Source: Bacteroidota bacterium
Lineage (GTDB): Bacteria; Bacteroidota; Ignavibacteria; Ignavibacteriales; Melioribacteraceae
Direction of reading: 5' to 3'
DNA length: 36,468 nt
NCBI GenBank assembly: GCA_023447335.1
Contig: JAEXOD010000004.1
Span: 1 to 36,468 of the forward strand
The position numbers and the translations under genes were made by a program. The notes beneath the pieces are model-generated. The model was not told the origin of the DNA, ran no database searches, and saw only the letters and a list, made by a program, of their open reading frames with translations. This document shows positions 25,350-34,446 of this stretch, piece by piece (within the stretch, counting starts at the first letter, position 1; each line of letters opens with the position of its first letter).

Positions 25350-26033
25350 TTATATTTTCCACTTAGGGGGAGAAATAAGTACAACAAATTCCCCCTTAAT
25401 TGTTTTGTTTGGCAATTCAGATAATATCTCTTTAGGATAACCTTCCCAACTCTCTTCGAACATCTTTGTCAGTTCACGATAAACAATAATAAATCGGTCA
25501 GCCATATACTCAGATAATTCTTCTAAAAGTTTTTCAATGCGGTACATGGATTCATATAAAACGATAGTTCTTTCCTCGCTTGCAAGCAATTTTAATTTAG
25601 ATTGTCTTCCTTTTTTTTGAGGTAAAAATCCTTCAAAAATAAACGAATCAGTCGGGATGCCACTAATACTTAAAGCTAAAATTGCAGCATTTGCTCCGGG
25701 AATTCCTGAAACCTCGACACCATTTTTTTTAGCTTTATTGACAAATCTTCCCCCAGGATCACTTATAGCTGGTGTCCCTGCATCAGAAATTAATGCGACG
25801 GATTGACCTTCTAAAAGAAACTTACAATACATATCAATTTTCTTTTCTTCATTTCCTGCATTTAAAACAAAAAGTTTGTTTTTAACCTCATATTTGTTTA
25901 ATAGCGAGGAACTGACTCTTGTATCTTCACACACTATAAAGTCTACGCTTTTAAGTATTTCAAGAGCACGAAAAGTGATATCGCCCAAATTTCCAATCGG
26001 TGTTGCAACAACAAATAGTTTACCTTTTTTCAT
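25350..26033 (-). CDS. rsmI: 16S rRNA (cytidine-1402-2'-O)-methyltransferase
   Basis: SAM-dependent enzyme of the tetrapyrrole-methylase fold that methylates the ribose of C1402 in the decoding centre. Signatures are LFVVATPIGNLGDITFRALEIL, VDFIVCEDTRVSSSLLNKY, LISDAGTPAISDPG and FVLISPP near the end. At 227 residues it lacks the C-terminal HTH-like extension of the E. coli protein, as in many shorter homologues. It is monocistronic, converging on apt with a one-base gap and divergent from the lysine ketoglutarate reductase gene. Confidence 0.95.
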   Translation of the reverse strand: MKKGKLFVVATPIGNLGDITFRALEILKSVDFIVCEDTRVSSSLLNKYEVKNKLFVLNAGNEEKKIDMYCKFLLEGQSVALISDAGTPAISDPGGRFVNKAKKNGVEVSGIPGANAAILALSISGIPTDSFIFEGFLPQKKGRQSKLKLLASEERTIVLYESMYRIEKLLEELSEYMADRFIIVYRELTKMFEESWEGYPKEILSELPNKTIKGEFVVLISPPKWKI

Positions 26034-26197
26034 ATAAAAATTTATTTTTAATACAAAAATACAAAAAATAAAAATATTAATTATAAATAATAAGTTTTTG
26101 CAAAGTATTAATGAAAATAAATGAGTAATTATAACTTTTATTTTTGGATATTTATTAAAATTTAACGATTTTAATATAACTAAACTAGAAGGTGCTT
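26034..26197. promoter_or_regulatory. Divergent intergenic region between rsmI and the lysine-degradation operon
   Basis: About 160 bases of nearly pure A/T sequence that must drive rsmI leftward and the LKR gene rightward. On the + strand an AGAAGG Shine-Dalgarno (26187-26192) sits five bases before ATG 26198. A TATTTTTG at 26139-26146 fits the Bacteroidota -7 pattern TAnnTTTG, but no TTG box lies at the right distance. No operator palindrome or riboswitch-like structure is evident. Confidence 0.45.
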
Positions 26198-27478
26198 ATG
26201 ATTAAAACTATCGGTATAAGACGAGAAGACAAAAATAAATGGGAAGTAAGAGTTCCGATTATTCCTGAGGCAGTAATGTTTATAAAAAATAATTGGGGTA
26301 TTAAAAGTATTGTTCAACCATTTCCATCTCGTTCCTTTAAGGATGATGAATATTTAATTAACGGTGCTGAAATAAATGAAGATATTTCAAACGCTGATAT
26401 AATATTTGCAGTAAAAGAAATACCAATATCTCTTTTATTTGAGAATAAAGTCTATTTATTTTTTTCTCATACAATAAAAGGACAAAGTTATAATATGCCT
26501 TTGTTAAAAGCTCTATTAAAAAACAAATGTACATTAATAGATTATGAATGTATAAAAGACAATAAAGGTAGGCGGCTTGTTTTTTTTGGGAAATATGCAG
26601 GTTTATCCGGTATGATTGATACTTTGTATGGTTTAGGAAAAAGATTTGAATATTTGGGAAAAAAGTCACCTTTTATACATGTAAAACCAGCTTATGAATA
26701 TACAGATCTTATTGATGCTGAAAAACATATTAAATCATTTGCGGCTGAAATTGTGGAAAACGGGTTGTTATCTCCTTTAGTATTTGGCTTTGCCGGTTAT
26801 GGAAATGTATCAAAAGGAGCACAAGAAATTTTGGACTTTCTTCCGCATAAAGTAATTTCACCCGAAGAATTAATACGTTTTCAAGGGAAATTAGAAAATA
26901 AAATATATAAAGTGGTTTTTGAAGAAAAACATATGGTAAAACCAAAAAACAAAGAGTATTCTTTTGATTTAAATGATTATTATAATAATCCGGATAATTA
27001 CGAATCCGGTTTTGAAGAATATTTACCATTAATAAATATATTGATTAATGCTATTTACTGGGATTCCCGGTACCCTAGATTAGTAACAAAAGAATACCTA
27101 CAAAATAAAACTCATGATAATTTGATTTTAATAAGTGATATTAGTTGCGATATTGACGGAGCCGTAGAAATTACTTATAAAGCAACTAAACCGGATGAAC
27201 CTTCTTACGTCTATAACGCAAAAACTAATAGTTTTTTAGACGGGTTCAGTGGTGAGGGGATTGTTGTAATGGCGGTGGACAATTTACCCTGCGAATTACC
27301 ACGTGATTCTTCTGTATCTTTTAGCAATTCTCTATTACCCTTTGTCAAAGAAATTGCTTTAGAGGATTATACAAAAAATTTCGATGAATTAACATTAAGT
27401 GATTCGATAAAAAATGCAATTATAACACACAAAGGTGAATTAACACCTCAGTATAAATATTTAAATAAATATTTGTAA
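26198..27478 (+). CDS. Lysine-ketoglutarate reductase (saccharopine dehydrogenase, lysine-forming)
   Basis: First enzyme of lysine breakdown through saccharopine: lysine plus 2-oxoglutarate plus NADPH to saccharopine. The 426-residue protein matches the LKR half of the eukaryotic AASS protein, with an AlaDH/PNT-like N-terminal domain (TIGIRREDKNKWEVRVPIIPEAV, IFAVKEIP, LFFSHTIKGQ) and the nucleotide-binding segment PLVFGFAGYGNVSKGAQEIL. Later conserved stretches include SDISCDIDGAVEIT and VDNLPCELPRDSS. ATG 26198 has an AGAAGG Shine-Dalgarno five bases upstream; a GTG at 26192 would overlap it. The next gene, 17 bases downstream, is the matching saccharopine dehydrogenase, so the pathway is split over two genes. 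Confidence 0.9.
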   Translation: MIKTIGIRREDKNKWEVRVPIIPEAVMFIKNNWGIKSIVQPFPSRSFKDDEYLINGAEINEDISNADIIFAVKEIPISLLFENKVYLFFSHTIKGQSYNMPLLKALLKNKCTLIDYECIKDNKGRRLVFFGKYAGLSGMIDTLYGLGKRFEYLGKKSPFIHVKPAYEYTDLIDAEKHIKSFAAEIVENGLLSPLVFGFAGYGNVSKGAQEILDFLPHKVISPEELIRFQGKLENKIYKVVFEEKHMVKPKNKEYSFDLNDYYNNPDNYESGFEEYLPLINILINAIYWDSRYPRLVTKEYLQNKTHDNLILISDISCDIDGAVEITYKATKPDEPSYVYNAKTNSFLDGFSGEGIVVMAVDNLPCELPRDSSVSFSNSLLPFVKEIALEDYTKNFDELTLSDSIKNAIITHKGELTPQYKYLNKYL

Positions 27479-27495
27479 TTATTAAATGGTGATTT

Positions 27496-28818
27496 ATGAA
27501 CAAAGTTCTAATTTTAGGTGCAGGTTTAGTCACTAAACCGATTGTTAAATATCTTTTAAATTTAGAAGATATTAGAGTTACCGTAGCAAGCAGAACAGTT
27601 AGTAAAGCTGAAGCATTAATAGAAAATCACGCAAAAGGATTTTCAGTAGCATTAGATGTTAACAATGATGTTGAACTAGAAAATATCATTAAAGAAAATG
27701 ATATAATTATTAGTTTATTGCCATATACATATCATGTAAAAGTTGCCGGCTTTTGCCTAAATTATTTAAAACATTTAGTTACAACTTCGTATGTTAGTCC
27801 CGCCATGAAAAGTTTAAATAAAGAAGCGACAGAAAAAGGACTACTCTTTCTAAACGAGATTGGTTTAGATCCTGGTATTGACCACATGAGCGCAATGAAG
27901 ATAATTGATGAAGTTAGATTAAAAGGGGGAAAAGTAATTTCATTTGAATCTGTTTGCGGTGGGCTACCAGCACCTGAAGCTAATAACAATCCTTTTGGTT
28001 ATAAATTCTCATGGAGCCCGAGAGGTGTTGTAATGGCAGGTCGAAATAATGCACAATACTTAAAGGATGGAAAAATTGTAAATATTGAAGGTAAAAACTT
28101 GTTTAGCAATTATTGGAATAAAGAAGTTGATACTTTAGGAAAACTTGAGGTATATCCTAACAGAGATTCATTAATATATAAGGAATTGTACGGATTAAAT
28201 GACGCTGTCACAATTTTTAGAAGTACTTTCAGAAATTTGGGTTGGTGCGATACAATTTTTAATATTTCTAAAATGGGTTTCTTAGATGATACAAATCGTT
28301 CCGAATTAACAGATAAAACTTTAGCAGAAGTTGTTTGTAAATTAATCCAAATAGAAGACTCAAAAGACCTAAAAGAAGATGTATCCAATTATTTGAACTT
28401 GAATTCCGGAAGTGACATTATTAGAAAATTTGAGTGGTTGGGTTTGTTCAGTAATGAAATAGTTAAATCTGATCCTACTTACTTAGATATACTGGCAAGC
28501 AGAATGTTAGAATTAATGAGGTATATGCCGGGTGAAAGAGATATGATAGTTTTACAACATGATTTTATAGCTGAATATGAGAATAATAAAAAAGAACACA
28601 TTACTTCATTATTGATTGATTTCGGTATACCTTACGGAGATACTTCGATGGCAAGAACCGTTAGTTTACCTGCAGCTATTGCTGTAAAATTAATGCTTGA
28701 GAAGAAAATAAAATCGGTCGGAGTTCAAATTCCGGTTATTCCGGAAATCTATTTACCTGTAATGGAAGAACTAGAAGCGATGAATATTAAATTTAAAGAA
28801 ACCACAAAAATTATATAG
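27496..28818 (+). CDS. Saccharopine dehydrogenase (glutamate-forming)
   Basis: Second enzyme of the saccharopine pathway: saccharopine to glutamate plus aminoadipate semialdehyde. The 440-residue protein opens with the dinucleotide-binding loop KVLILGAGLVTKPIVKYL and continues with VASRTVSKAEALI, DIIISLLPYTYHVKVA and NEIGLDPGIDHMSA, then VCGGLPAPEANNNPFGYKFSWSP, all typical of the SDH half of AASS. The order LKR then SDH copies that of the eukaryotic fusion. No aminoadipate-semialdehyde dehydrogenase is visible in the window. The gene ends two bases before a perfect hairpin terminator. Confidence 0.93.
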   Translation: MNKVLILGAGLVTKPIVKYLLNLEDIRVTVASRTVSKAEALIENHAKGFSVALDVNNDVELENIIKENDIIISLLPYTYHVKVAGFCLNYLKHLVTTSYVSPAMKSLNKEATEKGLLFLNEIGLDPGIDHMSAMKIIDEVRLKGGKVISFESVCGGLPAPEANNNPFGYKFSWSPRGVVMAGRNNAQYLKDGKIVNIEGKNLFSNYWNKEVDTLGKLEVYPNRDSLIYKELYGLNDAVTIFRSTFRNLGWCDTIFNISKMGFLDDTNRSELTDKTLAEVVCKLIQIEDSKDLKEDVSNYLNLNSGSDIIRKFEWLGLFSNEIVKSDPTYLDILASRMLELMRYMPGERDMIVLQHDFIAEYENNKKEHITSLLIDFGIPYGDTSMARTVSLPAAIAVKLMLEKKIKSVGVQIPVIPEIYLPVMEELEAMNIKFKETTKII

Positions 28819-28820
28819 CT

Positions 28821-28850
28821 AAAAGCCCTTTCTTTTTTGAAAGGGCTTTT
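28821..28850. terminator. Bidirectional terminator between saccharopine dehydrogenase and M14 peptidase
   Basis: A perfect 12-bp inverted repeat: AAAAGCCCTTTC (28821-28832) and GAAAGGGCTTTT (28839-28850), with a six-T loop. GC-rich core and T tract exist on both strands, so it should stop transcription from both convergent genes. Confidence 0.93.
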
Positions 28851-28862
28851 ACAATAAATAAC

Positions 28863-30848
28863 TTATTTTACTAGCATTAACTTTTTTACAGAGCTAAAAT
28901 TACCTGAGTTTAATTGATAAAAATAAATACCTGAAGGTAAATTTATAGCATCAAATTTTACAGAATATTTTCCCTTTTTCTGATACTCATTTACTAACGA
29001 GGAAACTTCTTTACCTAAAATATCAAATACTTTTAAAGAAACTAGATTATCATCCGATATAGTGTAATTAATTGTAGTAATAGGGTTAAATGGATTAGGG
29101 AAATTTTGTGATAGTTCAAAATTATTTAAAACATTAAACTCAACTTCAATAACATCAGTAATTTTATAACTTCCGTCATAGTCAATCTGTTTTAATTTAT
29201 AACTGTAAAAACCGTTATTAACATTTATATCTGTATATGAATATTTGTGTAATTCAGTCGAAGTTCCGTTTCCATTTATAAAAGCTATTGTTTCCCAAGC
29301 GCCGTTATCAAAAGAACGCAAAACTTCAAAACCTTTGTTATTAGTCTCTGTTGCCGTAATCCAATTTAATATTATACGATTATCACTTTTATTTGCTGCG
29401 AACGAGACTAATTCAACCGGAATTGGATTTGTTGGCTGAAGTTGAATATTAAGTGTTGTTGCAACACGGTTGACAACAGAAACACCTGAAATTTGTTTGG
29501 TGTTATAATCAGGTGCAGATATTTTTATTGTGTAAGTACCGGCAGCAATCATTTTTGAATAAAAACCATTATCTCTATCTGAGTAAATATGAGAACTATC
29601 TGCAACTAAGTCATAATTGAGAACTTCAATTTTTGCTTTTATTGGGGCTCCGTTATTCTCATCGGTAATAATTCCTTTAATTCCAAAAAGTGATTGTTCA
29701 ATATAATTCAATAGTGATCTTTTATTGTATTCCCAATGAGCCGGGAGAAGAGAGGCACTTAATAATTTAGTATCTGATATCTCAGCAGTAACTTCTCTGC
29801 ATTTTGTGAAAAAAGTATAATAATCTTGTTTTCCACCCGCAACTCTATACCAATCATACCCGTTAGTAATACCGTCATTATAACCATTCATATAAGAAGA
29901 AGGAGCGAATTTTTGACAGGTATCCGCATATTCATGAGAGATATACTGAAGCCAAGCATCATCCGGATGTCTTCTAAACCATGTATCCCAAGGATAATTA
30001 ATAACTTCCGTACCACCGTGAAAATTAGCAGACATAGTAAAATTGTTTTGATTTGCTAAGTTCATGAATATAATAGTTTCTGGTTGCCAAGCATAACCAT
30101 CAGGATGTTGACCATCAGCAGGGTCCCAAAAATTTCTATTTATATCAACATAATTTGAATTATAGCGTGTTGCACCGCTTACAGAGCTATTGCCAGATTT
30201 ATATGTTCCGTCAGGATTAGAATTTGGGTTTATCCATATTTCACAATTATCTAACAAATTTTTGATTCTGGCATTTGTATTGTATGAAGTTAGTAGAGAA
30301 TCAATTAATCTTAGTAACAAAACGTATCCTGTTGTTTCGTCACCATGGATTGTGCTACTGTACATTACTTTTGGTTCTGCTTCTTTAGTAGCAACATTTT
30401 TACTCAATTTTGCAAATAGTATTTTTCTTCCGTTTATTGTTGAACCTGCATCTATGATCTGACAGAGTGACGGATAGTTTTCTTGATAGGCGTAAAGCAT
30501 TTGCACATAAGCTTCGTAAGTAGGATATGTATTCCAGCCTTTTTGTAATTCAGTATAATTTTCACTTATTTGAACTTTACCGACTTCACCCGGATGTTTT
30601 AGAACTTCATATTCTAATCCATATTTTAAAAATGTGTCAAATTCTTGTTGATTAGAATAAGCATAAACAATATTTCCATCTACGTTATCAATGGATATTA
30701 CTTTTGTTAATTCGCTTAGTAATGATAAGTTTTTAATTGAAAATTTGTAGTAGACTTCTCCTTTAGTTTCTAAATAATGCTTTGCAGAGTATTGTGCAAA
30801 AATATTTGCTACAAAAACAAATAATAATACGAGTAATAATTTTTTCAT
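28863..30848 (-). CDS. Secreted M14 zinc carboxypeptidase with type IX secretion domain
   Basis: A 661-residue exported peptidase. Signal peptide 1-18 (cut likely after NIFA). An N-terminal propeptide-like region runs to about 105. The M14 catalytic domain (about 108-385) has zinc ligands His168 and Glu171 in HGDETTG and His277 in NFHGG, substrate Arg238 in DINRNF, and the catalytic Glu356 in REVTAEIS. Then come a carboxypeptidase-regulatory-like beta domain (about 388-475), a fibronectin-like domain (about 476-572), and a type IX secretion sorting domain starting at LSQNFPNPFNPITTINY (579) and ending KKLMLVK. It is therefore exported and probably cell-surface attached or released. The Por/Spr secretion machinery is not in the window. 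Confidence 0.95.
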   Translation of the reverse strand: MKKLLLVLLFVFVANIFAQYSAKHYLETKGEVYYKFSIKNLSLLSELTKVISIDNVDGNIVYAYSNQQEFDTFLKYGLEYEVLKHPGEVGKVQISENYTELQKGWNTYPTYEAYVQMLYAYQENYPSLCQIIDAGSTINGRKILFAKLSKNVATKEAEPKVMYSSTIHGDETTGYVLLLRLIDSLLTSYNTNARIKNLLDNCEIWINPNSNPDGTYKSGNSSVSGATRYNSNYVDINRNFWDPADGQHPDGYAWQPETIIFMNLANQNNFTMSANFHGGTEVINYPWDTWFRRHPDDAWLQYISHEYADTCQKFAPSSYMNGYNDGITNGYDWYRVAGGKQDYYTFFTKCREVTAEISDTKLLSASLLPAHWEYNKRSLLNYIEQSLFGIKGIITDENNGAPIKAKIEVLNYDLVADSSHIYSDRDNGFYSKMIAAGTYTIKISAPDYNTKQISGVSVVNRVATTLNIQLQPTNPIPVELVSFAANKSDNRIILNWITATETNNKGFEVLRSFDNGAWETIAFINGNGTSTELHKYSYTDINVNNGFYSYKLKQIDYDGSYKITDVIEVEFNVLNNFELSQNFPNPFNPITTINYTISDDNLVSLKVFDILGKEVSSLVNEYQKKGKYSVKFDAINLPSGIYFYQLNSGNFSSVKKLMLVK

Positions 30849-30906
30849 TTTTTATACCATAAATATTTTGATTTAAAAAGTAAAATAGGAATATTATGTT
30901 TAATTA

Positions 30907-30935
30907 CAAAACTATAATTTCGTAATTGGCGCAAA
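30907..30935 (-). promoter_or_regulatory. Candidate Bacteroidota-type promoter for the M14 peptidase gene
   Basis: Read on the - strand, TTTG (30935-30932) is followed after 17 bases by TAGTTTTG (30914-30907). This fits the TTG-N17-23-TAnnTTTG consensus described for Bacteroidota. It would leave a leader of about 50 bases before ATG 30848. The match is to a short, AT-rich consensus, so chance occurrence is possible. Confidence 0.4.
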
Positions 30936-30960
30936 GTAGCTAGGAGGGAATTAATTGGTT

Positions 30961-32961
30961 CTAATCTTCTTCAGAAACTACCCAATTATCTGCTAATTCA
31001 GAATTTATTTCCGCAATAAATCTTGAAGGTTTACTAATAGTAAATCCAGAGAATCTATCGAAAACAAAATCCGGATAAGAAATATATAAATTTTGTTTAG
31101 CTCGTGTTGAAGCAACATACATTAGTCTTCTTTCTTCTTCCATTCTATCGGTATCGTCAAATGATTGGGAAGACGGAAAAAATCCTTCTAGTAAATGTAT
31201 AATGAAAACAGAATGCCATTCTAATCCTTTTGCAGAATGAATTGTTGAAAGAGTTAATAACTCTTTATCCTTTTCTTCGGCGTCCACATCAATTATACTA
31301 TCTCTCGGTGGTTCAAGAACCATATCAGTTAAAAAACTTTCTGTGGTTTTATACCTTTCGGAAATTGAAATTAAGATATCTAAATCTTTCTTACGTTTAT
31401 TAAAATCATCATATTTGAATGAAAAAATAGGTTCGTAATAGTTAAGGATTAATTGTATCTTTTCTGTAGGAGAATATTTTTTTTGATTAAGATTGTATAA
31501 CATTAAAAACAAATTTAGTAATTTATCAGTAATATATTTGCTCTTTAATACTTCAGGATGTGAAAAATAATTGTAATTCTTTAAGTTTAATTCATTAATT
31601 ATTGCTTGAGCTTTTTTAGGACCTATGCCTTCATGTAATAATAAAACTCTATACCAACTTACAAAATCCTTTATGTTTGATGAAATTCTTAAAAAGGCAA
31701 GAACATCTTTAATATGTGCGGTTTCAACAAATTTAATTCCGCCGATTTTAATAAAAGGTATATTGGCTTTTGCGAGTTCTAATTCTAGGTCAAAGGAGAA
31801 ATATGAATTTCTGAATAGTACTGCAATTTCATTAAGTTCAACACCGCTTTCTCTTAACTCTAATATTTGATTTACTATAAATCTTGATTGAGTATTTTCC
31901 GTTTTCGTAGAAATAATAACCGGAAGATCTCCTCCTATACGTCTGGTAAATAATGATTTATCAAATTTATATATTGATTGTTTAATTATATAATTAGTAA
32001 AGTTTAATATCGACTGAGTACTTCTATAATTTTCTTCAAGTTTAATTACCTTTGTTCCCGGAAAAACTTTCGGGAAATTTAATATATTTTGAACATCCGC
32101 TCCTCTAAAAGAATAAATTGACTGGCTATCATCACCTACAACCATAATATTGTTGTATTTTTTAGCTAGATTTTTAACAAGAATAGATTGAAGATAATTT
32201 GTATCTTGATATTCATCCACCATTATGTATTTAATTGAATCAAGAAACTTTTCTGCAACAGAATCATTAGATGAAATAAATCGATTGAGATAAATTAAGA
32301 GATCGTCATAATCCAATAAGTTATTTTTAACCTTATATTGAACAAATCGTGAAAGAATTAATTTAATATTATCTATTTGCTCTTTAAAATGTGGATACTC
32401 GCGTGCGACTATATCAGTTATTTCTGTATTAGTGTTAATGCTTAAATTGTAAATTCTATAAATAGTTTCTTTTTTAGGGAATCGTGAATCCGAAAGATTT
32501 AATTTCAATTCACCTTTAATTAAATTAATAATATCTTCACAGTCTCCCTGATCCAGAATTGTAAATGCCGGGTCTAAACCACATGCCTTTGCATATTTTC
32601 TAAGTGTTAAATTAGCAAAACTATGAAAAGTGCCTCCGGAAATTTTTGAACATCTGGCATCAAGCAGTAAGGAAGCTCGACTCATCATTTCTTGAGCAGC
32701 TTTTCTAGTGAAAGTTAAAAGTAGAATATCTGAAGGATTATTACCTAACTCTATTAATCTAGCAACCCTATACACTAAAGTTTGTGTTTTTCCGGTACCT
32801 GCACCTGCAATTAAAAGATAATGCCCATCAATAGAAGTTACAGCATCAAATTGAGCAGGATTTAGAATGTTCTCATAATCGATTTTGAAGGAAAAATGAG
32901 TCGGCACTTTTTGCACCGACTCAACTTTGGAAAGTTTATTTATTACAATATTCTTCGACAT
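30961..32961 (-). CDS. UvrD/PcrA/Rep-like superfamily 1 DNA helicase
   Basis: ATP-dependent 3'-5' helicase, 666 residues, somewhat shorter than UvrD/PcrA (about 720). SF1A motifs in order: Q motif LNPAQFDAV, Walker A AGAGTGKT (52-59), Ia LLTFTRKAAQEM, II VDEYQDTN (DEYQ 249-252; UvrD itself has DEFQ), III GDDSQSIYSFRGA (276-288), IV LEENYRST, V STIHSAKGLEW, VI EEERRLMYVASTRAK. The C-terminal Tudor-like tail of UvrD is missing. It overlaps the preceding membrane-anchored protein by 19 bases and is last in the floA operon. A repair or replication role is likely but this is probably not the sole UvrD of the genome. Confidence 0.93.
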   Translation of the reverse strand: MSKNIVINKLSKVESVQKVPTHFSFKIDYENILNPAQFDAVTSIDGHYLLIAGAGTGKTQTLVYRVARLIELGNNPSDILLLTFTRKAAQEMMSRASLLLDARCSKISGGTFHSFANLTLRKYAKACGLDPAFTILDQGDCEDIINLIKGELKLNLSDSRFPKKETIYRIYNLSINTNTEITDIVAREYPHFKEQIDNIKLILSRFVQYKVKNNLLDYDDLLIYLNRFISSNDSVAEKFLDSIKYIMVDEYQDTNYLQSILVKNLAKKYNNIMVVGDDSQSIYSFRGADVQNILNFPKVFPGTKVIKLEENYRSTQSILNFTNYIIKQSIYKFDKSLFTRRIGGDLPVIISTKTENTQSRFIVNQILELRESGVELNEIAVLFRNSYFSFDLELELAKANIPFIKIGGIKFVETAHIKDVLAFLRISSNIKDFVSWYRVLLLHEGIGPKKAQAIINELNLKNYNYFSHPEVLKSKYITDKLLNLFLMLYNLNQKKYSPTEKIQLILNYYEPIFSFKYDDFNKRKKDLDILISISERYKTTESFLTDMVLEPPRDSIIDVDAEEKDKELLTLSTIHSAKGLEWHSVFIIHLLEGFFPSSQSFDDTDRMEEERRLMYVASTRAKQNLYISYPDFVFDRFSGFTISKPSRFIAEINSELADNWVVSEED

Positions 32962-33455
32962 TTATTTCTTAAAGCAATTGGTTTGTTAAGAATTTCAGAA
33001 GCAATGATGAAATCGCGAATTGATTCATTGTTGAAAAATTTTTCTTTTGTATTATTAATATTTTTTGTGAAAGCTTGTATCTCTGCAGATGAATAATTTT
33101 TTGAATCTTTTTTTATCGGTTGTCTAACCGGTTTTTCAGTTCTAAATGAATTTTCATATTCATCTATTAAACTTCTTTTCTTTTTAATTATTTCTTCATC
33201 TTTCTTAAAACTATCTTCAAAAGCTTGATATTCTTTATTACTTTTCTTTTTCTTTGCTTTCTCAATATCAAAAATATCAGGCAGTTTAATTTCGAAAGGC
33301 AATTCTTCTCTATCGTGAGAAATAATTATTGGCTTATCATCTTCGTAAGATGTAGTCGTTTTCTTTTCGCCTTTTTTCTTTTTCTTGCCAAAAATCTCAC
33401 TTAAGAAGCTAATGATAAAAATAATAGCTACTAAGTATTCAACAATGTTATCCAT
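32943..33455 (-). CDS. Small membrane-anchored protein with coiled linker and conserved C-terminus
   Basis: A 170-residue protein I cannot name. An N-terminal membrane anchor (about 4-20, EYLVAIIFIISFLSEIFG) is followed at once by a lysine cluster (GKKKKKGEKK), a long charged, disordered or helical region, and a C-terminal motif ESIRDFIIASEILNKPIALR that resembles a conserved end seen in FloA-neighbour proteins of this group. Topology should be N-out with the bulk in the cytosol. I use ATG 33455, which has AAGGAAC upstream and overlaps the floA stop by eight bases; the longer frame to 33491 lies inside floA. It also overlaps the helicase start by 19 bases, so all three are translationally coupled. 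Confidence 0.78.
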   Translation of the reverse strand: MDNIVEYLVAIIFIISFLSEIFGKKKKKGEKKTTTSYEDDKPIIISHDREELPFEIKLPDIFDIEKAKKKKSNKEYQAFEDSFKKDEEIIKKKRSLIDEYENSFRTEKPVRQPIKKDSKNYSSAEIQAFTKNINNTKEKFFNNESIRDFIIASEILNKPIALRNKCRRIL

Positions 33456-34446
33456 TTTTATCAGTTCCTTTTGCTGATTCCGGCTTTGCAATTGAATTTC
33501 TCATATCGGTATCTGCTTGAACATTTTTTAATTGATAATAATCCATAATTCCTAAATTACCGGTTCTAAAAGCTTCTGCGATTGCATGCGGAATTTCTGA
33601 TTCTGCTTCAACTACTTTTGCTCTCATTTTAGCTACTTCAGCAACCATTTCTTGTTCTAATGCAACAGCTGCAGCTCTCCTTTCTTCTGCTTTTGCTCTT
33701 GCAACTTTTAAATCAGCTTCTGCCTGGTCAGCTTGAAGAATAGCACCAATATTGCTACCAACGTCCACATCAGCTATATCAATAGATAAGATTTCAAAAG
33801 CAGTTCCGGCGTCTAAGCCTTTTGCTAATACGCTTTTAGAAATATTATCAGGATTCTCTAATACTTCTTTATGAGAAAAAGAAGAACCAATGGTTGAAAC
33901 AATTCCTTCACCAACACGAGCTAAAATGGTTGCTTCTCCGGCACCGCCGACAAGTCTATCTAAGTTTGCTCTAACAGTAATTCTTGCGATTGCTTTTAAT
34001 TGAATACCGTCTTTTGCAACAGCAGCAACTAGAGGTGTTTCAACAACCTTTGGCAACACAGACATTTTAACGGCATCCAAAACATCTCGTCCTGCTAAAT
34101 CAATTGCAGCAGCCCGCTCAAAAGATAAATCCAAATTTGCCTTGTTTGCGCTAATTAAAGCATTAATAACATTGTTAACGTTTCCGCCTGCAAGATAATG
34201 GGCTTCTAGTTTTCCAAGATCAATAGGAATACCTGCTTTTGTAGCCGTAATTTTACTTCTGATAATAACAGTTGGGGGAACTTTACGTAATCGCATACCT
34301 ATTAAATCACGAAAGATTTTTACTTTAACACCGGAAAAATATGCCGTAATAAATAATCCTATCGGTACATAATAAGTAAAGAGGAACAAAAAGATAATCG
34401 CTCCGAAAATTACAAATAGTGAAATTCCTTGAAAGGCTTCTTCCAT
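33448..34446 (-). CDS. floA: Flotillin-like protein FloA (UPF0365)
   Basis: Membrane-domain scaffold protein of 332 residues. It has an N-terminal hairpin-like hydrophobic segment (about 8-36), the conserved block DLIGMRLRKVPP, then ITATKAGIPIDLGKLEAHYLAGG, GRDVLDAVKMSV, ARVGEGIVSTIGSS and the alanine/glutamate-rich coiled coil QADQAEADLKVARAKAEERRAAA. In B. subtilis FloA works with an NfeD partner in functional membrane microdomains. Here the following genes are a small anchored protein and a helicase; the NfeD-type gene lies far away. AGGAG lies eight bases before the ATG. It heads a - strand operon divergent from clpC. Confidence 0.96.
   Translation of the reverse strand: MEEAFQGISLFVIFGAIIFLFLFTYYVPIGLFITAYFSGVKVKIFRDLIGMRLRKVPPTVIIRSKITATKAGIPIDLGKLEAHYLAGGNVNNVINALISANKANLDLSFERAAAIDLAGRDVLDAVKMSVLPKVVETPLVAAVAKDGIQLKAIARITVRANLDRLVGGAGEATILARVGEGIVSTIGSSFSHKEVLENPDNISKSVLAKGLDAGTAFEILSIDIADVDVGSNIGAILQADQAEADLKVARAKAEERRAAAVALEQEMVAEVAKMRAKVVEAESEIPHAIAEAFRTGNLGIMDYYQLKNVQADTDMRNSIAKPESAKGTDKNG

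Noticed and set aside
26358..27029. Two antisense open frames inside the lysine-ketoglutarate reductase gene.
   Set aside because: No family resemblance, low-complexity composition, and the sense-strand protein is clearly real.
30902..30926. AATTAC/GTAATT inverted repeat upstream of the M14 peptidase.
   Set aside because: Six A/T-rich pairs with a long loop, expected by chance in such DNA; it overlaps the candidate promoter but adds no independent support.
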